A program made the position numbers and the translations under genes. The notes below the pieces were generated by a model, which did not search any database, was not told the origin of the DNA, and worked only from the letters and a program-made list of their open reading frames with translations. DNA of 63,336 nucleotides from Bacteroidota bacterium (GTDB taxonomy: Bacteria; Bacteroidota; Bacteroidia; Chitinophagales; Chitinophagaceae), in assembly GCA_016868455.1 (NCBI GenBank), contig VGGV01000014.1, positions 1 to 63,336 on the forward strand. Direction: 5' to 3'. Position 1 is the first letter of the stretch; each line of letters starts with the position of its first letter. Shown here in pieces: positions 25,404-34,829 of this stretch.

Positions 25404-26192
25404 ATGAAAAAATTTGTTCCTGCCCTGGTGCTTATCGGATTTTTTGCCTGTAAAAACAAGGAAAACGGAGATGGCCCTGATCCCCGCCCTGATGGCCCCC
25501 GGATAATGAATTATTCTGTCATTGCTGCTTACCCTCATGATACCTCATCCTATACACAGGGTCTTGTAATATATAATGGTGAACTGTATGAAGGCACCGG
25601 CAACTACGGCAAATCCACACTGAAAAAATTGGATTTGAAAACCGGCAAACCATTGAAAGAAATTCCGCTCGACAAAGCCTTCTTTGGCGAGGGCATAACC
25701 ATCCTAAACGATACAGTGTACCAGCTTACCTGGAAAGAGAATAAAGCGTTTGCATACTCGCTGAACGATTTTAAGAAAGTAAAAGAGTTTACGATTAATC
25801 ACCAGGGGTGGGGTCTGACTACTGATGGCAAATTGCTTATTGCCAGTGATGGCTCCAGTACCCTGTATTATTACGAACCTTCTTCCTTTAAATTACTGAA
25901 GGCACAGGATGTAACAGAAGGTGGCAGTCTTTCCTATAACCTGAATGAGCTGGAGTTTATTGACGGATTCATCTATGCCAATCAATATGAGTACTCTTAC
26001 ATCTTTAAAATTGACCCTTCAAACGGTTCCATTGTTGCCAAAGCAGATCTGAACCCGCTGACCATCCAGGCTAAAAACAAATATTCAGGTGCAGAAGTGC
26101 TCAATGGGATCGCTTATGATGCAGCGGCAAAGAAGATATATGTTACAGGCAAGTGGTGGCCGGAACTGTATGAAGTACAGTTCAGTCAGTAA
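25404..26192 (+). CDS. Glutaminyl-peptide cyclotransferase, lipoprotein
   Basis: The ATG at 25404 (MKKFVPALVLIGFFACKNK) gives a lipoprotein signal with lipobox GFFAC; the frame is open further upstream to 25293 but without family sequence. The mature part has the beta-propeller pattern of bacterial/plant-type glutamine cyclotransferase: YPHDTSSYTQGLVIYNGELYEGTG, EGITILNDTVYQLTWKE, HQGWGLTTDGKLLIASDGS and LNELEFIDGFIYANQ (quoted in parts). It converts N-terminal Gln to pyroglutamate on exported proteins. T9SS-exported proteins in Bacteroidota often start with Gln after signal cleavage, which fits. Confidence 0.9.
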   Translation: MKKFVPALVLIGFFACKNKENGDGPDPRPDGPRIMNYSVIAAYPHDTSSYTQGLVIYNGELYEGTGNYGKSTLKKLDLKTGKPLKEIPLDKAFFGEGITILNDTVYQLTWKENKAFAYSLNDFKKVKEFTINHQGWGLTTDGKLLIASDGSSTLYYYEPSSFKLLKAQDVTEGGSLSYNLNELEFIDGFIYANQYEYSYIFKIDPSNGSIVAKADLNPLTIQAKNKYSGAEVLNGIAYDAAAKKIYVTGKWWPELYEVQFSQ

Positions 26193-27089
26193 TTATTTAC
26201 TGATAATATAGATCACCGAACTGCAGTATCTTGCATCTGACCATGCTTTCAAATTTGACCGCAAGCCATTTAGAAAAGAGGTTACCAGGTTTGTCTTCCC
26301 GCTCTTGTACTTACTGCTTAACATAGAAATATAAAAACTGTCATACCACATAGGTTTATATTGTTGTATCCGCAATCCATGTTTTTCCATCAGTACCTGC
26401 ATGGATGCTGGGGAAAAATGATATAAATGTCTCGGTACATCATAAGCCGCCCAATACTCGTTATAGATAGCTGCATCCTTTGACGTATAGTTGGGTACTG
26501 CTATAAATAAGCAGCCATCTTTTTTCAGCACTGATTTTAACTGAGTCATATAATCGTGCAGGTCATGCACATGCTCCAGCACATGCCACAGGGTGATGGC
26601 ATCGAAGCTTTCTCCCGGAAACCTGAAGAATTCAGCTGCATCTTCCAATTGGGTTTTCAGTTTTTCCGCTGCTATCTTTCTTGCACCTTCATCCGGTTCA
26701 AGCCCTGTTACTTTCCAACCATGCGTTCTCATTTCATGCATAAAAGCGCCGGTACCGCTTCCAAGATCAAGTAAACTGCCTGTTTGCAACCCGGTAACCC
26801 GCTGAACGAGTTTTCTTTTCTGCTTCAATGTTCTTTTCCTTACTGACTGATACAGGCGGTTAATAAACCCTCTGGAAGTATCAGAATGTGAGATATAGTT
26901 TTCTGAGTTGTAATAAGGGTTTATCGAATTTGCATCAGGCGCTTCCTGAGTAAACCGCAGGGTGCAGCCGCTGCATTCCCAAAGAGCAAAACTATCATTG
27001 CTTATGGTATAATCCTTCACTGATAAAACCGGCTGAATGGCAGGTGAACCGCAAACGGGGCAGTTTGTATAATGAATGGTCGAACTCAT
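26193..27089 (-). CDS. Class I SAM-dependent methyltransferase with N-terminal zinc-ribbon-like motif
   Basis: 298 residues. The N-terminus has CPVCGS and, 30 residues on, CSGC, two CxxC pairs likely binding Zn. The SAM-binding motif I is LLDLGSGTGAFMHEM, followed by GLEPDEGARK (motif II acidic) and AITLWHVLEHVHDLHDYM. This layout (zinc pair plus Methyltransf_23-type core) is common in polysaccharide and natural-product clusters, but the substrate is unknown. It is convergent with the cyclotransferase gene with no gap. Confidence 0.85.
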   Translation of the reverse strand: MSSTIHYTNCPVCGSPAIQPVLSVKDYTISNDSFALWECSGCTLRFTQEAPDANSINPYYNSENYISHSDTSRGFINRLYQSVRKRTLKQKRKLVQRVTGLQTGSLLDLGSGTGAFMHEMRTHGWKVTGLEPDEGARKIAAEKLKTQLEDAAEFFRFPGESFDAITLWHVLEHVHDLHDYMTQLKSVLKKDGCLFIAVPNYTSKDAAIYNEYWAAYDVPRHLYHFSPASMQVLMEKHGLRIQQYKPMWYDSFYISMLSSKYKSGKTNLVTSFLNGLRSNLKAWSDARYCSSVIYIISK

Positions 27090-27137
27090 GGAAATTTTTC
27101 AGCGGGAGGTCAACAAAGTAAACAGAAAATGATCAAA

Positions 27138-27785
27138 TCACGGAAGTTCTTTGTAAGCAGCAGATGGTGGATCGCCGGGTACCAGTCGTTTGCTGTTGGC
27201 AGTGGCACCCAAATCCACTCCTTTCACAGAGAAATACCAGCCAATAAAAATTACGGCCAGTAAACCGGTTACCAGTGCATAAGCCCACCAGTAAGATTTT
27301 TTTTCTTCCGGTTTTGCCAGTATTTTCTCCATTTCGGCCGAGGTCTTTTCCTCTTCTCCTACCCTCACAGTATGCTCGGCTTTTTCCCGCAGTACTTTAA
27401 CAGCCGGAACAGGTTGCTCTGTAATCGCAGGGTCATATGGCTGAAATTTGATCTCACCCGCCAGGCCTTTTTTAAGGGTACCTACTCCGCTCCAACTGAT
27501 GGTATCGCCTTTGTCAACCTGTTTCTTCACCTCAAATACAAAATCGTTGAAGCGGATCACTGCATCCATTTGTGAAATACCCAGTGCAGTTCCCAGCCAG
27601 TTAAAAAAATTACCGGATGGGATGAGCGCAGAAGGCTGCAAAACCAGTGAATACACAGGGGGAAGTATCTGTTTATTGGGAAAATCCGTCAGTGCAGGTT
27701 TTCTTTCTATCATAAAAGTGCCGATGCCCGGCAGGGAAAGCTTTCTGTATTGAAGAAGGTATTGATACAATTCCGGGTACATCAT
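27138..27785 (-). CDS. HU-CCDC81-like domain membrane protein
   Basis: 215 residues. The N-terminal 130 residues carry two HU-like repeats of the bacterial CCDC81 type: YLLQYRKLSLPGIGTFMIER and, later, DTISWSGVGTLKKG. A linker and one membrane span (YWWAYALVTGLLAVIFIGWYF region, about residues 168-190) follow. Most relatives end in a peptidoglycan-binding SPOR domain; this one lacks it and ends 25 residues after the span. It directly follows the barrel gene (one-base overlap, 27785) in the same operon. A membrane-anchored DNA- or protein-binding role is inferred. Confidence 0.8.
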   Translation of the reverse strand: MMYPELYQYLLQYRKLSLPGIGTFMIERKPALTDFPNKQILPPVYSLVLQPSALIPSGNFFNWLGTALGISQMDAVIRFNDFVFEVKKQVDKGDTISWSGVGTLKKGLAGEIKFQPYDPAITEQPVPAVKVLREKAEHTVRVGEEEKTSAEMEKILAKPEEKKSYWWAYALVTGLLAVIFIGWYFSVKGVDLGATANSKRLVPGDPPSAAYKELP

Positions 27786-29437
27786 CAGTTCTTTTGGTCG
27801 AACGAAAATACGATTCCGCCGACAAAATTGAACCCATATACCGGGTACTGGTTCCAGCGCTGGTAGGTTTTGTTGAAGATATTATTGAATTGTGTCCAGA
27901 GATTGATGTTTTTAGTTACGCTGAATTCAAGTCCTGCATTCAGGTCCATGGCCCCGTCCAGTTTACCAGGGCTGCCGTCTTTCTTTTTATAATGCGGGCC
28001 GCTCCAGGCAAAAAGGTCGCCTTTTAACCAAAGGTCCTTTATGATCTGCATTCGCATAGCCGTTTTCAGCTCCAGCGGAAGCAAACCCCATGCTTTGGCG
28101 TTATCTCTTAAGCCAGTGAACTGGTTGAACTGCAAACCCGATGTTAGGGAGAATTTTTCATGGAATGTTACGCCGATCTCAGCGCCAAAGTTCACTACAT
28201 TGATGCGGCTTTCATTCACCACACGGAATGATTTACCTCCCAGGCCGGTGGTAGTATCATTTACAAATAAAGGCTGATTGTTGATTTTATTGAAAGCTGC
28301 TTTCGCCGCATAAGTAAAATGGTCCCCCACAGAACCTTTAAATCCGGCAAAGCGCTCCTCTATCCATGAGTTTTTAAATGTTTCGGGTATCCACAGCCAG
28401 GGATTTTGTGATGCGAGGTACATGTAGGTTGTTTTTCTTACATAACCTGTCCAGCCTGCCTGGAAAGTAAAACGGCTGTCACTGCTGCTGATATCGACCA
28501 GCACATTGGGAAACATTTTAAAGGTCTTATTGTCCCACGAAGGCCGGATACCTGCCTGTACATTGATATTTTTTGTTTTGTACAATACGGAGGGAGAAAT
28601 AAAGTACATGGTGTTGTTGATAGCTGATTTATTTTTCGGTGACACCCTTGTCAGGTCAAAGGTCACTCCGAGGTTCACGGCAAATTCCTTCCCGATGGTT
28701 TTTTCCAGCGGCAGATTCACCACAGTATTGCTTTCTGAGTTATCATGGTTATCACCGAAGACATCAATCATTACTTCCGGTGAATAGGTTAATCCGAACG
28801 ATGTTTTATGAATATTGTGAAAACCTAACCGCCCGCCGATAGTTTGAAAATTCTGTTTTAATGAATCGGGCTGAAATACCAAAGTCTGAGGTTCGTATCC
28901 GTATTTATAAGTTCTGTCCTGCTTCATCCCGATGCCGGCATTCCACTCCAGGTTATTGCCCGATTTAAAAAAACCGGTCATCCGAACATTCGTGCTGGAA
29001 AACTTCTGGTAATCTCTTTTGCCATCTGATCCCACATAACGGGCATAGATATTTAAACCGGCTGTTTTACCATCACCGAAAGAAATACCGGCCTGTACAA
29101 ACGGAGTTCTTAAACTTCCAAAGCCGGCCTTTACGTAACTGCTGTTATCAAAAACTCCGCTGGTATCAATGTCAAGTGCTAACGGCTTTAAAGTACCCGG
29201 CTGGTAAGCAAATAATAAGTTTGGGTTGGGAATATCATAACTGAGCCTGGTTTTAGCCGTATCCACCGGCGCCGGCGAAGCGCCGAAATTGATCTTAGCC
29301 GTTTGCTTCAGCACCGGTTTAAAAGTTGAAACAATATCAATGCCCCCTTTACCTGCTGTATCTTTCTGTGCAAAAGAAGCCGTTGCGGATAAAAAACCCA
29401 TTCCTGCAAATAAAAATCTGTATATCGTTTTTTTCAT
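27785..29437 (-). CDS. Outer-membrane beta-barrel protein
   Basis: 550 residues with a signal peptide (MKKTIYRFLFAGMGFLSATASFAQ). From residue 90 on the chain alternates hydrophobic/aromatic strands and short turns (AGLNIYARYVGSDGKRDYQ, NVQAGIRPSWDN, FTFQAGWTGYVRKTTYMYL) and closes with FNFVGGIVFSF, an aromatic-terminated barrel strand. There is no TonB box or plug domain, so it is a plain barrel related to the TonB-receptor barrel clan rather than a full receptor. It sits between the TPR gene and the HU-CCDC81 gene with minimal gaps, so the three products likely work together at the envelope. Confidence 0.82.
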   Translation of the reverse strand: MKKTIYRFLFAGMGFLSATASFAQKDTAGKGGIDIVSTFKPVLKQTAKINFGASPAPVDTAKTRLSYDIPNPNLLFAYQPGTLKPLALDIDTSGVFDNSSYVKAGFGSLRTPFVQAGISFGDGKTAGLNIYARYVGSDGKRDYQKFSSTNVRMTGFFKSGNNLEWNAGIGMKQDRTYKYGYEPQTLVFQPDSLKQNFQTIGGRLGFHNIHKTSFGLTYSPEVMIDVFGDNHDNSESNTVVNLPLEKTIGKEFAVNLGVTFDLTRVSPKNKSAINNTMYFISPSVLYKTKNINVQAGIRPSWDNKTFKMFPNVLVDISSSDSRFTFQAGWTGYVRKTTYMYLASQNPWLWIPETFKNSWIEERFAGFKGSVGDHFTYAAKAAFNKINNQPLFVNDTTTGLGGKSFRVVNESRINVVNFGAEIGVTFHEKFSLTSGLQFNQFTGLRDNAKAWGLLPLELKTAMRMQIIKDLWLKGDLFAWSGPHYKKKDGSPGKLDGAMDLNAGLEFSVTKNINLWTQFNNIFNKTYQRWNQYPVYGFNFVGGIVFSFDQKN

Positions 29438-29448
29438 TGTTGTTTTAC

Positions 29449-32400
29449 TTAGTTGCCAACCTTGCTTGATCTGCCTTCCTCTTCTGTAACCCTGTTCAGT
29501 TTAGCCTGTGCCTCGTACTTCAGTTCTGCATCTGTTGTATTGTCTACCACACTCTGCAAAGTAGCTTTGGCATTGAAATAGTCCTTTTGCCTGAAATAAA
29601 TATCGCCAAGCAGTATATAGGCTTTTGTTATCCAGTAATCATAGGAGCCCGACTTGTTGATGGTTTCAAAAGCCGCCTTCTCAGATTCTGTCAGTTTGTT
29701 CAGCTGGAACCAGCAGTTGGCAATCTCATACCTTGCTTCGGCTGCCAGGGCAGCTTTGTTTAGTTGTACCACTGATTTCAAACTGCTGATAGCTTCATTA
29801 TACTCTCCGGCTGCCTGATATGATTTAGCTATTACCATATTGGCCAGCGTTTTATCATCAGCGCTGCTGCCTTTGGCGGCCGTCAGTTCTTTGGCATTTT
29901 CAGATGCCTCTGTCCATTTTTGCTGGTTATACTGGCAGCGCAGCAAACCCCTCATCGCTTCCAGTTTCAGCTCCTGGCTGGAGGTGATCTGTTTTAACTG
30001 CAGGTAAAAATTCTCAGCCCTTGCATAGTTCTTCAGTTCAAAATAGTTGATCCTTGCGGCCGACAGTACCGACCGTTCGGCAAATGGATTGGGCGCCTCT
30101 GCCGCAACCGCTTCATACGCTGCTACTGCATTAACCCAGTCTTTTTTAGCATTGTAAATCTCTGCCCGGTTAAAATTAGCTTCCACCACATGTGCCCCGT
30201 TCGGGAACCGCTGTATATAACTGTTATAGGCCAAGAGGGCTTCATTCAGTTTCTGGTCATCGTAAAGTTTTTCAGCAGCAGCCCAGGTTAGTTCATCCTC
30301 TGTATTTGTACTTAATGGCTTCCCGATCTGCCGCATGTAGGCAGCGTATTCATCTGGTTTGCCGTCCTCAACATAAATGGTCTTGATATTGTCAAGGGCA
30401 TCTTCCGCTTCAACAGAATTGGAGCACTTTTCCACAATTGTCTTGAACTGCCGCAAGGCCTCATCGTTATTATCAATATTATAATAGGCTGTACCAAGCT
30501 TCAGGTAAGCCTGCGGAACAAGGCTGAAGTTTTCCTTGTTTTCAGCAACAACTTTCAGGTACGGAATGGCCTCCCTGAATTTTTCATTGCCCATATACGT
30601 ATTGGCAATCTCCATATTGGCTTCAATGGCAAGCGGTGATTTGGGAAATTTCCGGATCATGGTGTTCATTCCATTAATCTTGTCCGTGGCGCTTTTCACA
30701 CCCGCCAGCATGGCTATCTGAAAAGTGGCATAATCTTCCGCCGGCCATGACAGTTTTATCGCATTATCGTACATGGACCTTGCCCGGTCATAATTCTTCA
30801 TCATAAAATGATTATCGGCCGTACGCATATAGGCATCCTGCGAAAAAGCATCGGTATTCAATGCCGGGGCTTTGATAAGCGGTTCAAAAAAGGTAACGGA
30901 TACTTTATAGTTCTCCTTACGCAGATAGGAGTAGCCAAGATTGTATCGGGCATTGACGGGATTGGCCTCCCCGGCTACGGGTGCACCCGCATCCATGTAA
31001 GCATGAAAATATTTGATCGCTGTATCTATCTGATTATTCCGGTAGCCAAGCTCTCCTTTCCAGAAATTAGCAAAAGGCAACACCGTTCTGCTGTATGGAT
31101 CATAAATCACCTTAGTAAGCAGTGCATCCGCCTCATCTAATCTTCCGTCATTGATCATTTCGGTCGCCCTTCCAAATAAAATCCTCGGGTAAACCCTTTT
31201 TGAAGTTTCTGAAGGGTTCTTCAGGCTTTCCAGCATGGCCTGTGCATCCTTATAATTATTGGTATTGGCCAGCACATCAATCATCAGTTCCTTGGCCTCG
31301 GTATTATATTTTGAACCGGGATAATCCGTAATAAATGAATTCAGGCTGTTCAGTGCTTCATCCTGGAAACCGAGCTCATACGATAGTTTGGCATATTGGT
31401 ATTTGGAAATCTCTTTTTGCTCCGGATTGCTGCTGGTGGATGAGCAAACCAGAAAAGCATTGCGGGCATTGCCTTTTTGTCCTGTTTTCAGGTAAGCATC
31501 TCCCAGAAGGTATATGGCATGCTGGCTGAGTGAATCATCCTTGCCGCTTAATTGTTTGAAACCGTCAATTGCCCTGTTATAGTTCTTTGCATGGTAATAG
31601 GAGTAGGATAATTCGTACAGGTCTTCCCTCCTCACTTTTTTGGAACGGCCCACATAATCCTCCAGGTAAGGCAATGCTTTGCCGTACTCCTTCTTTTCAA
31701 AATAAGCATGACCGATCAGTTGCTTTAGTTCCAGGTCATAGTATTGGGAGCTGCTGCCGGTTTGTAATTTATTCTGGATATAAGTGATCACTTCATCCTT
31801 TTTTCCCTGTATGTAGTAGATCTGTGCTATGTAATAGGGAACAACCGTTCCGTAATTTTTTTCATTCTCCACGGTCTTGAATGCCTCCAGCGCCTCACTA
31901 TACTGCCTGTCCCGGAAGGCCAGGAAGCCGTAATAATAATTTGCATCAATATAATTAGGATCATCCTTAATGCTTCGGATACTGTTGAACAAGGGTTTTG
32001 CATCATTAAAACGCTGCAGGGCAAAATAGGAATACCCCTGGTGGAATTTCATATCAGCAATCTCCCGGTTGCTGAGGTTGGCAATATTGGCCCCTCCGTA
32101 CAAACGGGCGGCATCCCCAAATCTTTCTTTGCGGAAATAATATTCGCCCAAATGAAAATTCATCATCTGTACCCGCGGATTGTTTTTTTGCACTTCAATG
32201 AACTCCAGCGCCACATCTTCCGCCCGGTCCTCATTCTGCTTCAGTGCGCAAACGGTGGTGTAGTATGCTATCTCCTGTACGGTAACCGGAATGTTGGCCT
32301 TATTGGTCTCCCTTACATCCTGCTTCAGTTCTTTGAACAGCGGATAAGCCAGGCTGTACTGCTCTTTTTGAAAGTACTTTTTGGCTTCCTTGAATTTTGC

Positions 32401-32487
32401 TTCGGGATCAGTATAAAAAGCGGTCTGCTGGGCAAATACGGAGAGGCTGAGGAAGATGGCCGGTACCAGTAAACTATGATTCTTCAT
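29449..32487 (-). CDS. Large TPR-repeat protein
   Basis: 1012 residues, signal peptide MKNHSLLVPAIFLSLSVFAQ, then TPR/Sel1-like helical hairpins along nearly the whole length (for example YSLAYPLFKELKQDV, AARLYGGANIANLS, GKALPYLEDYVGRS, NARYNLGYSYLRKENYK, QAYLKLGTAYYNIDN). Such long periplasmic TPR proteins act as scaffolds in Bacteroidota envelopes. It is the first gene of a three-gene operon with the barrel (11 bp downstream) and the HU-CCDC81 protein. No enzymatic motif is seen. Confidence 0.92.
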   Translation of the reverse strand: MKNHSLLVPAIFLSLSVFAQQTAFYTDPEAKFKEAKKYFQKEQYSLAYPLFKELKQDVRETNKANIPVTVQEIAYYTTVCALKQNEDRAEDVALEFIEVQKNNPRVQMMNFHLGEYYFRKERFGDAARLYGGANIANLSNREIADMKFHQGYSYFALQRFNDAKPLFNSIRSIKDDPNYIDANYYYGFLAFRDRQYSEALEAFKTVENEKNYGTVVPYYIAQIYYIQGKKDEVITYIQNKLQTGSSSQYYDLELKQLIGHAYFEKKEYGKALPYLEDYVGRSKKVRREDLYELSYSYYHAKNYNRAIDGFKQLSGKDDSLSQHAIYLLGDAYLKTGQKGNARNAFLVCSSTSSNPEQKEISKYQYAKLSYELGFQDEALNSLNSFITDYPGSKYNTEAKELMIDVLANTNNYKDAQAMLESLKNPSETSKRVYPRILFGRATEMINDGRLDEADALLTKVIYDPYSRTVLPFANFWKGELGYRNNQIDTAIKYFHAYMDAGAPVAGEANPVNARYNLGYSYLRKENYKVSVTFFEPLIKAPALNTDAFSQDAYMRTADNHFMMKNYDRARSMYDNAIKLSWPAEDYATFQIAMLAGVKSATDKINGMNTMIRKFPKSPLAIEANMEIANTYMGNEKFREAIPYLKVVAENKENFSLVPQAYLKLGTAYYNIDNNDEALRQFKTIVEKCSNSVEAEDALDNIKTIYVEDGKPDEYAAYMRQIGKPLSTNTEDELTWAAAEKLYDDQKLNEALLAYNSYIQRFPNGAHVVEANFNRAEIYNAKKDWVNAVAAYEAVAAEAPNPFAERSVLSAARINYFELKNYARAENFYLQLKQITSSQELKLEAMRGLLRCQYNQQKWTEASENAKELTAAKGSSADDKTLANMVIAKSYQAAGEYNEAISSLKSVVQLNKAALAAEARYEIANCWFQLNKLTESEKAAFETINKSGSYDYWITKAYILLGDIYFRQKDYFNAKATLQSVVDNTTDAELKYEAQAKLNRVTEEEGRSSKVGN

Positions 32488-32690
32488 TAAGATAATCCTT
32501 TAAACCCTATGGTGGTTAACGTTGCGAATATTCGAATTATTTCGGCTTATCCCAAACATCATTCCAAACAAGTGTGGAAAAGTGCTGTATGAAGAATGCT
32601 TTAACATTTTGTTGTTGATTTGGCAGCTTCACAATGAATAAACATGCTGATATTGCCCGGATAAAAGCAAAACGTATCTTTTGAGTATTA

Positions 32691-33113
32691 TTGCAACCTT
32701 ATATGTTTACTTCTGAAACACAAGTACGGGTGCGCTATGCCGAGACCGACCAGATGGGTGTGGTGTACCACAGCAATTTCTTTCCTTATTTTGAAGCGGC
32801 AAGAGCGGAGTCCATCCGGCAATTAGGCTTTACCTATGCTGATATGGAAAGGATGGGCGTCATTATGCCCGTGGTAGATGTACACTGCCGCTACCTGCGC
32901 CCCGCCCGTTATGATGACCTGCTAACCATTAAAACCTTCCTGAAGGAGTTGCCGGTTCATCATAAAATTGAATTTCATCATGAAGTGTACAATGAAGCCG
33001 GCGAGTTGCTGGCAGCAGCCCGGATAATCCTGTATTTTATGGAGGCCGGCGGCTTGAAACGAGCTACCATGCCTGCACAACTGCTGGAGAAACTGCAACC
33101 CTATTTTAACTAA
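32691..33113 (+). CDS. Acyl-CoA thioesterase (4HBT, YbgC-like)
   Basis: 140 residues, hotdog fold. VRYAETDQMGVVYHSNFFPYFEAAR holds the conserved Asp near the start (given only in part: YAETDQMGVVYHSNFFPYFE) used by 4-hydroxybenzoyl-CoA-type thioesterases. The substrate is a short or aromatic acyl-CoA; YbgC relatives associate with Tol-Pal and phospholipid synthesis in other phyla, but no tol gene is adjacent. A start at 32703 (MFTSETQ) is also plausible. Followed after 9 bp by the site-2 protease gene, so they are likely co-transcribed. Confidence 0.88.
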   Translation: MQPYMFTSETQVRVRYAETDQMGVVYHSNFFPYFEAARAESIRQLGFTYADMERMGVIMPVVDVHCRYLRPARYDDLLTIKTFLKELPVHHKIEFHHEVYNEAGELLAAARIILYFMEAGGLKRATMPAQLLEKLQPYFN

Positions 33114-33122
33114 ATTTAGCGG

Positions 33123-34145
33123 ATGGAACATTTTGAGGAACCTGCTAGAGAAATGCATAATGAAAACCCTTCGGCCCCAGCTGCAGAGGTTTTTATCTAT
33201 CCGCCTAAATACCGGAAGCAGGAAAACCCTTCCAATATCTGGCTCCGCTCATTGATCAGTCTTGGTTTTTACCTGCTCATCGGGTATTATATCTTTCCAA
33301 GTTATAAAATCCTTCTGCTCATCACCGCTATTGTAATGATACATGAGCTGGGGCATTTCATTGCCATGAAGTTTTTCCGGTACAGCGACCTTGGGATTTT
33401 CTTTATACCGCTTCTGGGAGCCTATGTTTCGGGAACGAAAAGAGAAGTGTCGCAAAAAGAATCGGCAATTATTCTTTTAGCGGGCCCATTGCCCGGAATC
33501 ATCCTCGGAATTATCTTTTACTGGCTCCGGCAAAGCAGTCCTGACGAAGGAGGCATTTCCGGAATTTCTTATGACACCATTTCTCTGCTGTTTATTATCC
33601 TGAATCTTTTTAATCTGCTGCCTGTTTATCCACTGGATGGCGGGCAGTTGCTGAACCGTGTTTTTTTCAATGAAAACAACTGGCTCAGCAAAATATTTAT
33701 TTTTCTATCGGCCGGTTTTTTAATCTGGTTCGCCCTGTATGGTGGTCAACGGCCCTTGTACATACTGCTGATTTTACCGGCCATGATGCTCCTGCGTCTG
33801 CTGGGCGATCAAAAGATGACAGCTATTGAAAAACGGATTGAAAAAGAAGGCATCCATACCGATTGCGAATATGAAAACCTTTCTGATGAAAATTACTGGA
33901 AAATCAGGAATATACTGATACAGGATTATCCTCCCTTCAGGGATGTGCCGGCAACGCCGCCTTATGAATACCATGAAAAAGAAGAACGGATCATGACGAC
34001 CATCCAAAGCCTGCTGCACCGCCATCTGATACAGGATGTTTCTATACCAGGAAAGATTTTTATTTTTCTTCTCTGGGCCGCCGCTATCGCTTCTCCATGG
34101 CTCCTGAACATGGATATGGCTATATTCAGCCGTCTTGGATTGTAG
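33123..34145 (+). CDS. Site-2 protease family (M50) membrane metalloprotease
   Basis: 340 residues with several membrane spans. MIHELGHFIAMKFF has the HExxH zinc site and NLLPVYPLDGGQLLNRVF the third ligand region (LDGG), the two M50 signatures. LLAGPLPGIILGIIFYWL lies between them. There is no PDZ domain, unlike rseP at 49643. A C-terminal extension of about 100 residues, partly soluble and ending in a last span, follows. Target unknown. Confidence 0.88.
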   Translation: MEHFEEPAREMHNENPSAPAAEVFIYPPKYRKQENPSNIWLRSLISLGFYLLIGYYIFPSYKILLLITAIVMIHELGHFIAMKFFRYSDLGIFFIPLLGAYVSGTKREVSQKESAIILLAGPLPGIILGIIFYWLRQSSPDEGGISGISYDTISLLFIILNLFNLLPVYPLDGGQLLNRVFFNENNWLSKIFIFLSAGFLIWFALYGGQRPLYILLILPAMMLLRLLGDQKMTAIEKRIEKEGIHTDCEYENLSDENYWKIRNILIQDYPPFRDVPATPPYEYHEKEERIMTTIQSLLHRHLIQDVSIPGKIFIFLLWAAAIASPWLLNMDMAIFSRLGL

Positions 34146-34198
34146 AGGGACCGGGGCAGCTTCGGTATATTTCTTATCTTACTTCATAAAAACCTATT

Positions 34199-34767
34199 AT
34201 GAAAATTCTGATTTTTCCGGTACTGCTGGTTTGCTTCATGGCTTGTAATTCCACTGATAAGAAAACCCAGAATTCCTCTAATACAGACACAACGAGTCCG
34301 CCGCCGCCCGCAACCAATCCGCCGGGAGTGGAAATGATTCCTGCCGGCCCGGATATTATAAGCCTTGGGGATATAAGACTGGGACTATCCTATAGCGAAT
34401 TAGTTAAACTTATTGGTGAACCAGACAGCAAATCAAAAGCCATCGAATGGGAAGCTGACGGCCTTTTGCATGAGGACCGGACATGGGAAAGCAAAGGGCT
34501 TGTGTTAAATATGGCATCTGAAATAAATGCACCGGCATCACTGGCTGTTTTTTCCATTACGGCAAAAGCCCCTGCACTTTTAAAACAAAAGCCGGTATGG
34601 GCATCGGCAGCAGTTATGCAGAAGTACAGGAAGCTTATAAGAATGATATTAATAAAGAAGAAAGCAGCAAGGATCAACTCACAATTGGCTCCATATATGG
34701 CGGTATCATCTTCACTTTTAAAAATGATAAGGTTGAAACCGTTTTTCTTGGCGCCGCAGCAGAATAG
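34199..34767 (+). pseudogene. Lipoprotein gene with a frameshift
   Basis: The start MKILIFPVLLVCFMACNST has a lipobox (CFMAC) and a Thr/Pro/Ser linker, then ISLGDIRLGLSYSELVKLIGEP, a pattern like the SmpA/OmlA or BLIP-type repeat. After KAPAL the frame-1 sequence turns basic and meaningless, while the next frame continues sensibly as TKAGMGIGSSYAEVQEAYKN to KNDKVETVFLGAAAE and stops at 34765-34767. A single base missing from the CCCC at 34569-34572 explains it. The second half mirrors the first (G-x-S-Y-x-E), suggesting a duplicated domain. Either a real frameshift or a sequencing error. Confidence 0.7.
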
Positions 34768-34774
34768 CCTCACT

Positions 34775-34805
34775 CCCTACCCCCTCTCATTGGGAGAGGG
34801 GCTTA
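34775..34805. repeat. G/C-rich palindrome (CCCCTCTCATTGGGAGAGGGG)
   Basis: CCCCTCTCATTGGGAGAGGGG in two arms (CCCCTCTC and GAGAGGGG), directly after the lipoprotein frame. It resembles the left boundary of the cinA insert (CCCCTCACAAGGAGGGG). Confidence 0.55.
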
Positions 34806-34829
34806 CAACCCTAAAGAAGAAAAACTTTG

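Noticed and set aside
27785-29437. TonB-dependent receptor
   Set aside because: No plug domain or TonB box; only a barrel of about 450 residues after a short N-terminal part.
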